Source of the DNA: Phymatolithon calcareum
Taxonomy: Eukaryota; Rhodophyta; Florideophyceae; Hapalidiales
NCBI GenBank assembly: GCA_977006965.1
Contig: OZ345378.1
Coordinates: forward strand, 1,054,001 to 1,118,000
Direction of reading: 5' to 3'
Length of the DNA stretch: 64,000 bases
The notes under the pieces were generated by a model, which saw nothing but the letters and a program-made list of their open reading frames with translations, was not told the origin of the DNA and ran no database searches. The translations under genes were made by a program, and so were the position numbers. Of this stretch, positions 30,642-41,300 are shown piece after piece; the first letter of the stretch is position 1, and every line of letters starts with the position of its first letter.

Positions 30642-32687
30642 TTACGCCTTCGAACTTGCAGACTTGTTCTTCATGCTTTGAAGAACTCTGGCATAAATTG
30701 CTTTGTTCAGCTCTGGTAATGACTGAGAGCTAGCAGCGGTGATCATAACAATGGAAGTGCTGATTTCTTCATTCTTTTGTGGTGTTTCGAAAGCAGACAT
30801 CATAACATCGCTTGTCTGATTTTCAGAAAGAATTTCATGCTGATCAGCCCAAGATACAAGTCTAGTGTACATAGTTTGAGAAATGTCCAGTTCTTGATGA
30901 GTGTTGACATCTTGTGCTGCAGCGGATACAGTAGGTTCAATGTCAACAACTATAATCTCCGTCGATAAGGTTATCGATACGTTATCGGGAAGGTCTTGTG
31001 CAACGTCTAGTATTTGGTTTACTGATAGTGATGAGATTTCGCCATCGGGAACCAGCTCAAATACAATATTGACGGGAGTAGGCTTGCGTATCTTGGGGCA
31101 GTCTCGAATCAGATGTGAATCGGATTTGTAAGCACGACAAAGCATGCGAACTCCATTTCGAAAACCGTTTTTCTTAGCGAACTTATTAATACGGTTATCC
31201 GTTCCATAGGGTCTACCAGCTCTGGCGTATAAAGCTTCGGTTATCTTTGATGATGCGGAACTTATGGAATCGGGAGGCTGGGTTGGAAAAGAAATCCTTG
31301 GAGAGGAATGGATATCTGGGATTTGTTTGACTAAATCCGTGTTGAGAGAACTAGCCGTTCGTGAATCTTGTATCTCCTGTTTATGAATGGCCGGAAGGCA
31401 TTCGTTATAGTATTCCTCAGGGGTTGTGCTAGATTTTGTACGGTCCACAAATAAGAAGAACGACTGGGAGATAATAGCCGATTCAAGGACTTCGAGGAGA
31501 AGAACAGGATGTTATCCAGTTGATCCTGAAGCATAAGTGCTCTCTCGTACAGCTTTGTCATAGCATCAGACCAAGTGTCGCATTCTGACTTAAAGCTTGT
31601 TATTTTCAGGTTTCGCCATTCCCTGAGGTTTGCATCCATGTTGGAGCTGCTATACGACCAAGTAAATAGCTTTTGAAAAGCTGCTTCTAAGGTCGGTACC
31701 TGCTGGAATACTTCATTGTAGAAAAAGCGACCAGCGAGAGAATGGGTCTCAATCATATTCATTAAACATTCAAGACCTTCTGCGACGTTAAGACCACATA
31801 AATGGGCCTGAGCATAATACAGCGCTTGATGTCTAGCAAGACTGTGAAGGTCTGATTTTCTTCCTGTGTACCTAGATCCACGGGCGGAGTAATATTTGGC
31901 CATATCTCCAGGTCTGCCTCTGAATGGACGCCTTATCGGTAATAGAGTTACCCTTGAGTTGGTTTGAGATCTCGCATAGGAAATATTTCCGTTCGATCGT
32001 TGACCGTAAAGTGGTTGCGAAGTTGGAGCACCCACTTGAGTGTTTGAAGCGGAAAACGGGGCGATATTGAAGCTTTGACCGTCCGGGGGAGGATTTAGAG
32101 ATACATCTCTGGGCACACGGTCAGGAAGTTGAGAGTACGCTGGTTGCATGTTTCGCGCGGTGTTACTTCCTTGACCGTGGGCATGATGTTGATTATGAGC
32201 GACCCTCTGGAATCGAAATGGCTCGAAACCATTTGAATTACTTAAAGAAGGTCCTTGTGGCTGCCCGTTAAACTGACGTGCATCGTTTGGGGGTCGATCG
32301 TTTGATGGTTCCAAAGGTTGTGGAACATCATGCGCTTGTGGCGGAGATGGAGGTGCACTGATCGTTGCTGATCTAAGCTGCTCATATTGAAGATGCTGTT
32401 AGGACAGAGCTGGAAAAAGGAATTTACATAGTAGAGAGTGTAGTCCTTCTTCCATGTCACTGTCCGATGGATCAGGGATGTGTACCCCTTTTTCGAAGAG
32501 CAACTTGTACAAGGCAAATACGTATGCACTCTAAAAGAGGGTTGAAACGTATTGTCCCACGAGTGTCCCTGAGAATCTCTTCTGTAGAAGAATCATACAG
32601 GTATCTTATCATAGCATCACGAATATCAATATCGGCGGGGTGTGTGGGATTATCATCTTGTATCCACTGGGGAACAGGAGTTGTCAT
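30642..32687 (-). pseudogene. copia gag, frameshifted
   Basis: Gag region in three frames: 32687-32472 (start, with DDNPTHPADIDIRDAMIRYL), 32314-31331 (Gln/Asn/Pro-rich then a helical capsid-like part) and 31448-30642. The C-terminal part has a zinc knuckle MLCRAYKSDSHLIRDCP, where the pattern CxxCx4Hx4C is expected but the second Cys is Tyr. The loss would disable nucleic-acid binding by this knuckle. Confidence 0.7.
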
Positions 32688-33276
32688 GATGATATTGTTA
32701 GTGTTGACAGAATTGTTGTTTGTTATATTGTATCATAAAATTAATCCAACTTGAGAATTTTTTTTTAGCGGGAATGGTTTTTTTTAAAAAAGATTTAAAA
32801 GTTATCAGCTAGATAGAGCTGATGCTGAATTACAGCTGGAAATTTTATTTCAACAAAAATCTTATTCTTGATATGTTTCGACACGAAATTGTCACGTGAA
32901 TTGAAGATGATGCCTTAATAATTGTGGATAGGTGATTGATGCTAATGACCGGTGGATGGTTGATTGACGAGAAAGGTTGATGATAATGGCCAGTGGATGA
33001 AGGTTGAAATGGTGGAAGCGTGACTGGCGGTAAACGTGCGAGCGGCGGTCTCCAACGGTGATTGGCTACTTGTCTTATCTGATTGTCGATTCACTTTTTG
33101 TCCGTGAACAAAGAGAAAGCTACAAAATTTGTTAGAATCCTCTTTTGTCCAGAAGTCACAATTCTTTAAAGAAATAAATCAGTAAAGAAAGGGACTTTCT
33201 CCAAAATTGATCGTCAAGCAGATAAACTTGCTTATTCTTGTACGGTGGTTGGTTGGTAGGTTGGTAGGTTGGTGGA
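32688..33276. other. AT-rich flank of copia element
   Basis: Non-coding. Contains loose GGATGAA/GGTTGATGA motifs at 32935-33020 that look like seeds or debris of the microsatellite that follows. Confidence 0.4.
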
Positions 33277-33788
33277 TGGATGAATGGATGAATGGATGAA
33301 TGGATGAATGGATGAATGGATGAATGGATGAATGGATGAATGGATGAATGGATGAATGGATGAATGGATGAATGGATGAATGGATGAATGGATGAATGGA
33401 TGAATGGATGAATGGATGAATGGATGAATGGATGAATGGATGAATGGATGAATGGATGAATGGATGAATGGATGAATGGATGAATGGATGAATGGATGAA
33501 TGGATGAATGGATGAATGGATGAATGGATGAATGGATGAATGGATGAATGGATGAATGGATGAATGGATGAATGGATGAATGGATGAATGGATGAATGGA
33601 TGAATGGATGAATGGATGAATGGATGAATGGATGAATGGATGAATGGATGAATGGATGAATGGATGAATGGATGAATGGATGAATGGATGAATGGATGAA
33701 TGGATGAATGGATGAATGGATGAATGGATGAATGGATGAATGGATGAATGGATGAATGGATGAATGGATGAATGGATGAATGGATGAA
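33277..33788. repeat. Perfect (TGGATGAA)64 microsatellite
   Basis: 64 uninterrupted copies of an 8-bp unit, 512 bp, with a few irregular units to about 33815. Since 8 is not a multiple of 3, every frame cycles through the same 8-codon peptide, and the minus strand stays open for more than 200 codons as (HPFIHSSI)n. This is an artefact of the repeat. Complete homogeneity suggests recent expansion. Confidence 0.95.
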
Positions 33789-33862
33789 TGGATGGATGAA
33801 TGGATGGATATTTGGTTGGTTGGTGGGTGCGTAGTTTTGGTGTTTTAGATTTGATTTGCAAA

Positions 33863-34187
33863 CGTCGTCCAAAAGACCAGTTGTGAAAGGCGGGATAAGT
33901 CAGCAAAGTCTTCTTGACCTTGCCACTTTACTTATCCCTGCCGAGTCTGCTATTCAGGACTCAGCAGGTTGCTTATGTACTGCTCTGGAGAGCTACAGTA
34001 CTGGGAAACTGCAGAACTTGGGGAACTGCTGAACTAGACTACCTAATCCGTACATTGTTACCGTAAACGTAAACGCGGGAGAAATAGTACCAGAAAAGGG
34101 CGTGAAGGAGTGTGTCTGCATTTGCAGAGTGCCTTGGTTCCCATCCTGGGAAACTTTCCATGCGCCGTGAATGTCAGCTCCATGACA
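33863..34187. repeat. Dispersed direct repeat, copy 2
   Basis: Second copy of the repeat at 27141-27447 in the same orientation. The similarity starts at CGTCGTCC and ends near CATGACACT. It runs without a break into 34188-34375, which resembles the LINE 3' UTR at 15380-15600. Confidence 0.65.
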
Positions 34188-34375
34188 CTGAGAGCATGAT
34201 CTTGAATAGCCACGTGGCATAGCACCAGCGCATCTGCTGACGCTTGGGGCAACACTTCCGGCGACCCAGGATGACTCAGTCGGAACCCAAAAGCTCCATT
34301 TCGCTGAAAGTGGCATAGTCAGGAAAGCTTCAAAACCTACCTCTGGTCTCACAGAAGAGATACCGAGAGAGAAAA
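34188..34375 (-). mobile_element. LINE 3' UTR-like fragment
   Basis: Shares GCATCTGCTGACGCTTGGGGCAA and ACCTACCTCTGGTCTC with the LINE 3' end at 15365-15600. With 33863-34187 it may form one longer dispersed element in minus orientation. Confidence 0.45.
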
Positions 34376-35360
34376 TCATATCGCTTCTATTACCACGCAG
34401 AGTATACCGTCTCTTGACGAGCTACGGTGCGCACATGGGAGTTTGAGAAGTCCCGAGTCGTTTCTGCGCCGAAGCACCATGGGCGAGTTTACCGACTTCC
34501 CGGGTCTGGTATATAGTGAATAGCGAAAGCAACTTGTACGTCGCGACCGTGCTTCCAAAACCGTTGACCGCTACTAAGATTTATCGTGCCGTCTTTGATT
34601 AAGAGTCGCGTTCAGCGGTCGTGCGGGCTCCGTCGGACACACGAGCGGCTGGGCTCGTTGCACAAGGGCTTTCTCTAGCATGTCAATTGCACTCTAGTTT
34701 GAAGCAAGAGAGTGAGAGAATTTTGAGGCCTTTGTGACGGTAAGGGATGTCGAATACTGGGCTCTAAATATATCAATATCTATACTGGGCAACACTAGCC
34801 GGCGATTTTCGTAACGTACAGCAGACAGTTATTACTTGTAGAGAGAAACCAACAAGGTTTGGTCCTACCAGCAAAACAATTCTCTTCCAACACCGACCGG
34901 TAAAGTATCCCAAAGAGAGTGGCTGTGACGGAAAGGAGAGTCTAGCTGGTCTAAGACAAAAATTCATTTTCCCCAATATGCACGTTATACAGTATGTTGG
35001 ATGGTAAGAATTTGTTTGATTTGAAGGTGGTCCGCACACGGATGTGCTTAACATTTGTGGAGCTGGAGCCCTGGATGAAAAAATATTGCATTCCAAATTT
35101 GTTCAGTTGTGCCCCACCTTGTCTCGAAAAAGTCGTTCCTGTTCCCAAACCTACGACTCGTATTATTTTTTAGTATTCCGGACTTTCGTGCAATAAGCAA
35201 TACGAATTCATCACTCCATAGGCTCGCAATAGGAATTTTACACGGAACTCGAAAAATCCAGGGCGCAGCTCCTCACAAGAACTACTCTATCAGCTAATTA
35301 TCAAACCAACCCACTCGCATTCTACAGCGTGCTCTTCTTCGTAAACATTGTGTGCATTGC
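34376..35360. other. No supported gene
   Basis: Only short motif-less frames on both strands. Confidence 0.4.
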
Positions 35361-35900
35361 TCAACTCATCAGTACGCTCAGAACGAGACTTTTGATATCC
35401 TCACTCACCAACTGTTCATTCCAGAATCGCTCATAGAGCTTCAGGACTGTCATGGATTCAAACAGTTGAGGCGACATTGACCGCCGCTATACCGTGAGCA
35501 CGTGCCTCGCAATGCTCCAAATCCGCTCGACTTCAGCGACAGAGCCAAGTACGAAATAGCAGGTGATGTATTGTGGGTTTGGGTCTTCTTTCTTTCGACG
35601 TTTAACCAGCCTTTCTTTCATAGCGGGACTCGTTATTCCATCAGGGTTCCCTTCGGTGTTTGGAGCTGGTATAGATGTAGGTAACCGAAAATCAACCACG
35701 GTATCCTTCTCTTGTGTTGTCAAATGGTGAATGCAGCCCGTTGGCGAAGGACAACCATCTTTCGGACATCGGTACTTCACGAAATCTTTCTCGACTTGCC
35801 GGCCACTTGACTTGTCTGGAACAGAGAGTTTTTCGCGTCCTACAAGCGTCATCAACTGCTGGACATTATCCTTCCGGGGGGGTTGTTTCATCGCGGACAT
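35361..35900 (-). pseudogene. hAT transposase C-terminal remnant
   Basis: Frame 35900-35487 ends in SVAEVERIWSIARHVLT followed by TAG. Beyond the stop the same frame continues as RRSMSPQLFESMTVLKLYERFWN to 35361, completing a hAT-family C-terminal dimerisation region. It is similar to the corresponding part of the 36.6-39.3 kb element, so it is a truncated relative lying next to it. Confidence 0.65.
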
Positions 35901-36598
35901 GGTCGTCCGGCTTCGTCGTCGACGTTGTCCGTACGCGGGGTAGAGCGATGTTGTTCAATAACAGTGCTATCAAGCACATGTCTTAATTTGCGTTTGAATC
36001 GTACTGCAAATCTATTAATCGCTCTGTAAAAAAGATCTTAAGCTAACATGGTCAACGTAGTTATTTTTCGGTTCTGCAATACTTACAGCAATTACCGAGC
36101 TCAGTGCAATATGCTATTCCTATTCATTATTGCAATATATTGCAATAGGAATTAATTTCGTCGGAGCTCTACCTGTTCCGTAGTTCCTCTTCGTGCGACA
36201 TTCCAAAGCAGGCCGCCTCGAATCGGAGGAGGTCTTGGCTCCTCCCGAATCACCTTATATACAATTGAAATGCGTAATCAAATTATCACATTTTTAGAAA
36301 GCACGAGCGCCGGCTGGTCCGCCAGGTGCTGCTACAGTGCGTCAGACCAACGCCAGAATCACTCTTTGGTGATACACCTGGATGAGACGTTAAAGCCGCA
36401 GTCAAAGTCCCTAACGGTAGGATAGAATGGAAGAAACTTAGATCCTCGAAGCCCCATTAGGGGAAAAGGTAAAATGAATGAATGGCGTGAACGTGAAGTA
36501 GATATTGGTTTTCATATTGCGATGAGATCCTTTATTGCAAGACTTATTGCAGGCACACGCCGGTATTGTTATTGCATTTCTTATTGCACTCTCTCTAC
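35901..36598. other. Non-coding, TE-flanking
   Basis: Contains the palindrome TATTGCAATA twice in tandem (36128-36137, 36138-36147). No gene. Confidence 0.4.
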
Positions 36599-36732
36599 CC
36601 GGGGTTGCGCCAATTCTATTGTTTGCGATTGCAGTCCCGAGTGAAATTTATCAATTTAATTGCTCAATTTTGTTTGCAGCAATTAGCATTGCAATTTGAA
36701 GGCTTCCCACAATATAGACATCAATACTCTCT

Positions 36733-38572
36733 TCAAGCAAGTTCACCTAGCTGCTCTTCATCTTCTTCGATAGCCCTCTCGACACGCTGGCTGACAACCA
36801 TAGACATAGCCTGCTTCACGGTTTGCTCATCCCAGTAGGAGCGGTTGACTTTCAGAAAAAGCATCGCCTCAAAGACAATAGGAGATGTTCCCTTCCTATG
36901 GTCTAGTAGAATATACTTCGCCATAGACCAAAGTCGCTCCACCTCAACAACGGACCCTAGTATGATTGGGTGTTAATGTATTCCTTCGATCCCGCGCTTC
37001 CGGTTCTCTTCTTCCGTTTCTCTAGTCCGCCGGTTCGTGGATATCAATCTCAGCATCTTGTTCCGTTCGTCTTTGTAATAGCCCCTTGCACCTCTCTTTC
37101 TAAACGTCCGACATGCTGTTCGTCTCCACACGTTTGATTTTCACCACTCCTGACTCAAATGAAGCATCTTGCACGATTTGAGAAATCGGAGAGATATAGT
37201 AATCACCCAACTGGCATTGAAACAATGCTGATCCCGGAATAGATTGGAGAGGATCAATTCCATCAAGTAACTCATCCAAAGCCATACGTGCATCTGATAG
37301 TGTTAGACCCCTCTTTTGCAGCTCCATGGTCACCGTGTTGATCTCGCTCAGCTGGTCAGCAAACTTAGCAACTCTATTCTTGAACGCGCTCCTTCGATCG
37401 ATTACTAGGTCAGCATCTTCTGCATCCGCTGTTGCAATTAACGCACTTCTGATACGATTAAACCATTGAAGCATGAGATACGTTGTAGACCATCGGGTTG
37501 CATTGTTCATAACTGGACTGAAATTACATAAATTGCAGAGAATCGTCCGGCTTTTTAGTCTCATCCGGCAGTTTCTCATCACATTATGCACAGACTCGAT
37601 AGTGGTCGACAACGTCCTGTCCTTCTCAATTATACGACGTACTTCCAAGTGTAAATTGTGGCTAGCACAGCCCACGTTCGTAATATCCATCAGTTTGGCA
37701 ATGAGTTTGTTAACGCTGCAATTATGGGCTATCAGACAAGTAGTCCATTCATGCACGTCGATTTTGTAGACATTGTGCATAACGTCTTCAAAGAATCGAA
37801 CATTTGCTTCGGCAGTGATCTTGGTAACCTCTGACGTAGTCGTAGTACCAGAATCATTAGTTGCTTCCGATGCTTCACCCATCGGGCTTACAGAGATGAA
37901 GGGTGCAACTGGAACCTCTTCTTCGACCAAATTGCCATTCACTAGAACCTTGACCTTGCGGCAGTACGACGCGAAAAAACCGACGTAATGGACCCCGTTA
38001 TGCGTCCATGCGTTATGCATTAGAGCCCCACGCGTCTGCTTCATCTCATCCGATATTTTGCGCTCAACCAGCTCGACAATCGAGAAAAGCACCTTCTTGA
38101 AAGTATCATGGCAGAACGCAGCGTCATGCTTGGAGAATGCACGAACTTCGCGGTCCTCCACAAATCCAATTGGTAGAGACTTGAAAATGATGAACCGAAG
38201 ATAGCTGTTCATCGCTTTTTCAAGTTCCGTGAGCTTCATCACCATTGACGATTGAACTGTGAACGGCGACCCGGATCTCAGATTCTCGTCGAGAACGGCT
38301 CGGTATATCTCTAGAAAATGTTCTTCGCTTCCGCGTCCAATCCAACGCTTGAGATGATTGTAAGAGTTGGAGAACCCAGTACCCTTTTCGAAGAAAAACT
38401 CACTTCCTCCAGTACACTGATCACCTTTTGAGCAGAGATAGACGCAAAATGGCACATTCCGTCGAGTTCGGTCTACTTGACGAGAGTGTATATCACGGGT
38501 TTGTTCTCGAATGAGCTTCTTAAGCAGCTGCACAACTTGTTTCGGCTTTGGTTTCGGTGAAGGTAGTGTCAT
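36733..38572 (-). pseudogene. hAT transposase
   Basis: An ATG at 38572 opens a 490-codon frame to 37100. It has the hAT core, including EEHFLEIYRAVLDENLRSGS, VGCASHNLHLEV and NNATRWSTTYLMLQWF (the RW block before the helical insertion). The C-terminal dimerisation domain (VEVERLWSMAKYILL, PIVFEAMLFLKVNRSYWDE) lies in another frame at 36960-36733, so one or more frameshifts near 37100-36960 separate it. An N-terminal Cys cluster (CVYLCSKGDQC) may be a zinc-binding remnant. Probably inactive. Confidence 0.8.
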
Positions 38573-38940
38573 CGCTAGTAGAGCGGAATGTGCTGGAACG
38601 TTGAATGAGGTCTGATAGGTGGGTTGGACTCGACTTTGAAGCGGAATGCGTGAGAATTTCGGAGAAGGCTGATAGGTTTCAAATCAAGAGATCTAATGCT
38701 ATCCCTTTTATACTTGGGATTGAAACATCGTGACTTCTGGACTCTAATCGTAGCTAAAGACATTCAAACCGTTGTTCCGTATCTGGCTGGTAAATTGATC
38801 GATACAGCTGAGTAGATGATAGCACATGAATAGGCCCATTGTTGAAACCGTTTGGAGTCTAACTGCTCAATCTCATCTTTATTTAACATAGCAAGAAGTA
38901 GCCATGGCCCAAGTGTCATAGATGCTTTGATGGCATACAG

Positions 38941-39104
38941 AACGTACTCTGGGTATTACTAGAACAAAGACCACGTACTGAATATAAGGTGAGTACGTTG
39001 ATTCTTGCATCCGATTAATGTGCTCTGTTTAATGTTCATCTACGTACTCTGGGTATTATTAGAACAAAGACCACGTACTGAACATGAGGTGAGTACGTTA
39101 ATTC
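38941..39104. repeat. Direct duplication, about 62 bp x2
   Basis: TACTCTGGGTATTA(C/T)TAGAACAAAGACCACGTACTGAA...GGTGAGTACGTT occurs at 38941-39002 and 39043-39104, about 100 bp apart, with (C/T)AATGTTCATCTA after each copy. It lies inside the hAT element next to its right end and may hold subterminal transposase-binding motifs. Confidence 0.75.
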
Positions 39105-39287
39105 CCTCAACATTCTGTTTTACTCACCCTCCCCCCATAACATTCCCCTGGTCCAATGTTCATCTACTACGATCCACAGTGTTAGGTGCGACCAATTCGA
39201 ATTGCAATTCAGTTCGAAGAACCAATTTGGGTGGAATTGGGAAACATTGCAATTTAATTGATAGCAATGGAATTGGCGCAACCCCTG

Positions 39288-39526
39288 GTCTCTACCAATA
39301 AATATAAATAATATTGCTAGTACCTCTGCTGATGCGGTATCCCGTTGTAGACGTCAGGTTACAATATCGGTTCCGACTTCTGTGTTGGTACAGCCCGGTT
39401 ACAAACACATCGGCACCCTCTGTGAGATATATTCTTCTTTACTGCGGGAAGATCGCTCACACGTAAGATGAGCGCATGAAGTTGTTCTTTTCGAACAGCT
39501 CCACATTCCTACGACTACCGTATAAT
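39288..39526. other. No gene seen
   Basis: Short stretch between the hAT right end and the next coding-like remnant. Nothing recognised. Confidence 0.35.
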
Positions 39527-40277
39527 TTAACAGCAACAAGTGGTACATGATGCCAGAGCAAATGAGCAAAGCTGCACAAAGTGCAAATCTTCGGCATGCT
39601 TAACATCCATATCGCTTCGCGGCCAATCTTCAGACGCCGTCCTCCAAATAGATTCCTTCTGTTCTGCAACATATCTGCTCAGTGGTTTCTTGATGTCAGG
39701 TTTGTTCAGTAGCTTCGTAAACAATGACAATGCTTTGAACAGGCTCTACGGCTTGAAATTTCGCATCTTCATCCTAGTCGCACACGAGTTTTTCTCCAAC
39801 GTAGCCCATCCATAGTATTGGACAAAATTATGCGCCTCATCCAATGTCCTCGGCCTTTCAAAATCTCGTCGGTTCACGATATTCATCTTCTGGATCTCCC
39901 TGTCAACTTTCTGAATGTCTCAGGTCAGATTTTTGAGAAAGTGCTCGGTCAAGTGCTTGAGATTTTTTCCACTGTCTCCGCCTGCTAAAGATTTTTTCAG
40001 CATGCCGGCAATAGAATAGTTGTGCACAACTTTCACGCGCTTTACTGGGGATCCATACCTTTTCGGCGTCCTGCAGACTTCCTCGCCATTATCGTCACGC
40101 TCCGTACGCAACACGGTCAGACGTTTGAATTTCCGGTGATGTTGAACGCGGACAGCACGGATATGGCCATTCCATACGCGTCGTGTTGCGTGTCTCGGAA
40201 GCCGCCGACAGATTTGAGATTTCAATTGTACAGGTTGGTCAAAGCAGTCTTTCCAAACGCAGTCGAAAACCTGTACG
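39527..40277 (-). pseudogene. Unrecognised coding-like remnant
   Basis: The minus strand stays in one frame from about 40277 to 39527, interrupted only by TGA at 39920-39922 and one TAG further on. The segments include IQKMNIVNRRDF, LDEAHNFVQYYGWATLEKN, and LFTKLLNKPDIKKPL. The sustained frame over about 250 codons suggests a decayed gene or transposon protein. I cannot name the family. A plus frame at 40022-40288 overlaps, so the strand is not fully certain. It is cut at 40278 by a LINE tail. Confidence 0.35.
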
Positions 40278-40466
40278 TGGTCGAGTAGAAGCACCAACAA
40301 TCCCGTAGAGGACAGACATAGGACTACTTTGAGTCCTGAGTTTTCCCGTCCGCCATACTGGTGGACGTTTCGTGAGCTGCACAAAGGTAGGTAGCATCAG
40401 AGGAAGCCTTGCCCATATCTTCGGAAGTCTGTGGGGCTTTTAAATAAACTTGAAAGGAAGAACAAG
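40278..40466 (+). mobile_element. Extremely truncated LINE family A copy (3' UTR only)
   Basis: About 190 bp matching the 3' UTR of the LINE at 61448-61628, starting at GTGGTCGAGT and ending with GGGGCTTTTAAATAAACTTGAAAGGA. It contains no coding sequence. Confidence 0.88.
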
Positions 40467-40918
40467 AAGTCGAAAAACTGTTCTATATGCTTTCGTTAAA
40501 AGCGACCATGGCTAAGACCGCAAAACCGCCCTGGACTGCCCGGGGATTCTCAGATTTTCTGTCCCCTGTGGTTCTGTTAGTAGGGCCTCGGATGCCACTG
40601 ATGGTACCATCATTTGAAATGATCTTTTTCGAAAATATTTTGCAGTTTGTAATCATGCTTCTTCTCTGCCTGCCGCTCGTGTTTAGTCGATTCCACCCGA
40701 AGCAATTGCCGTGGTTCCACGATTTTCGAGTCCAAACCTTTTTCTGTGCCATTCAGTAATTAGCTTGAACCCCTTCTGCAATGCGGAAACCCACTCCCGA
40801 AACGCCTCGAGGCGCGAAATTAAGAGAAGAAACAGCGTCAGACTCTTCTCAGCAAACAGACAAACCAAGGATTCGAACCCGGGACCTTTCTCTCGTCGCA
40901 CATGCGCACTCCCGGAGG
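40467..40918. other. No supported gene
   Basis: Overlapping frames of 70-90 codons on both strands, no motif. At 40865-40890, GGATTCGAACCCGGGACC is the reverse complement of a tRNA T-arm-like sequence, but no cloverleaf forms. Confidence 0.4.
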
Positions 40919-41300
40919 CAAAGCATTGGAATTATTTATTTATTTTAATTCTTTTCTCGGCGCAGTGTCGAGAATAAATATCAAGCTGTTGAACGCAACA
41001 GTAAATTATTGTATTCAAGTTCAGTGAGGAAAAAATAACTGGTTATTCCCTGAATTATTGGATCCTTCTAGCTACGTTCTGTCACGATAGCATTGACGTC
41101 TTCGATTCCCCACGCACCCGAGTTAGCATAAAGGAACATCTGCTTCTCGAAGTTTGCAGGAATAATGCTTCTCCTGCTGTCAACCAGCGCGAAACCAGCG
41201 ATATAGAAAAGCCTTTCGCACATGTTCGAAGTTGGTACAATGAGTCGCATGTCCATGTACTCAGAATCAGAGGAAATAACACTTTTGTGACGCTTCAATG
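40919..41300 (-). mobile_element. hAT element, 3' portion (cut by copia sequence)
   Basis: Begins CAAAGCATTGGAATTATTTATT, the same TIR as the element at 62035, and the next about 160 bp match that element closely. The minus frame 41298-41068 is a hAT dimerisation domain (PTSNMCERLFYIAGF, RRSIIPANFEKQMFLYAN). The homology stops where copia integrase sequence starts (about 41300). The opposite TIR was not found. Confidence 0.75.

Larger units (their letters stand above)
27554..32687 (-). mobile_element. Degenerate Ty1/copia retrotransposon
   Basis: Minus-strand element with gag, protease, integrase, reverse transcriptase and RNase H in the Ty1/copia order (integrase before RT). It is broken into at least six open segments by stops and frameshifts. 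Individual domains are listed separately. The 5' end begins with the gag ATG at 32687; the 3' end is the RNase H stop at 27554. Convincing LTRs are not found; the 307-bp flanking repeats are the only candidates. AT-rich DNA lies at both ends. Confidence 0.85.
36599..39287 (-). mobile_element. hAT DNA transposon, 2.7 kb
   Basis: Left end CCGGGGTTGCGCCAATTCTATTG and right end, read inward on the minus strand, CAGGGGTTGCGCCAATTCCATTG form terminal inverted repeats of about 23 bp with two mismatches. Flanking 8-mers are CTCTCTAC (36591-36598) and GTCTCTAC (39288-39295), a 7/8 match to the 8-bp target duplication typical of hAT elements. The interior encodes a transposase on the minus strand. A roughly 60-bp motif is duplicated in the right subterminal region (38941-39002 and 39043-39104). 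Confidence 0.85.

Noticed and set aside
33156-33906. Long minus-strand open frames made of (HPFIHSSI)n
   Set aside because: They are created entirely by the 8-bp microsatellite, which stays open in several frames.
27141-34187. Calling the 307-bp flanking repeats LTRs outright
   Set aside because: No target duplication, no primer-binding site and unequal extension of the copies; left as an open question.
40860-40920. tRNA-like T-arm (reverse complement of GGATTCGAACCCGGG) next to the hAT end
   Set aside because: No acceptor or anticodon stem can be formed and the T stem is imperfect; at most a worn tRNA-derived scrap.
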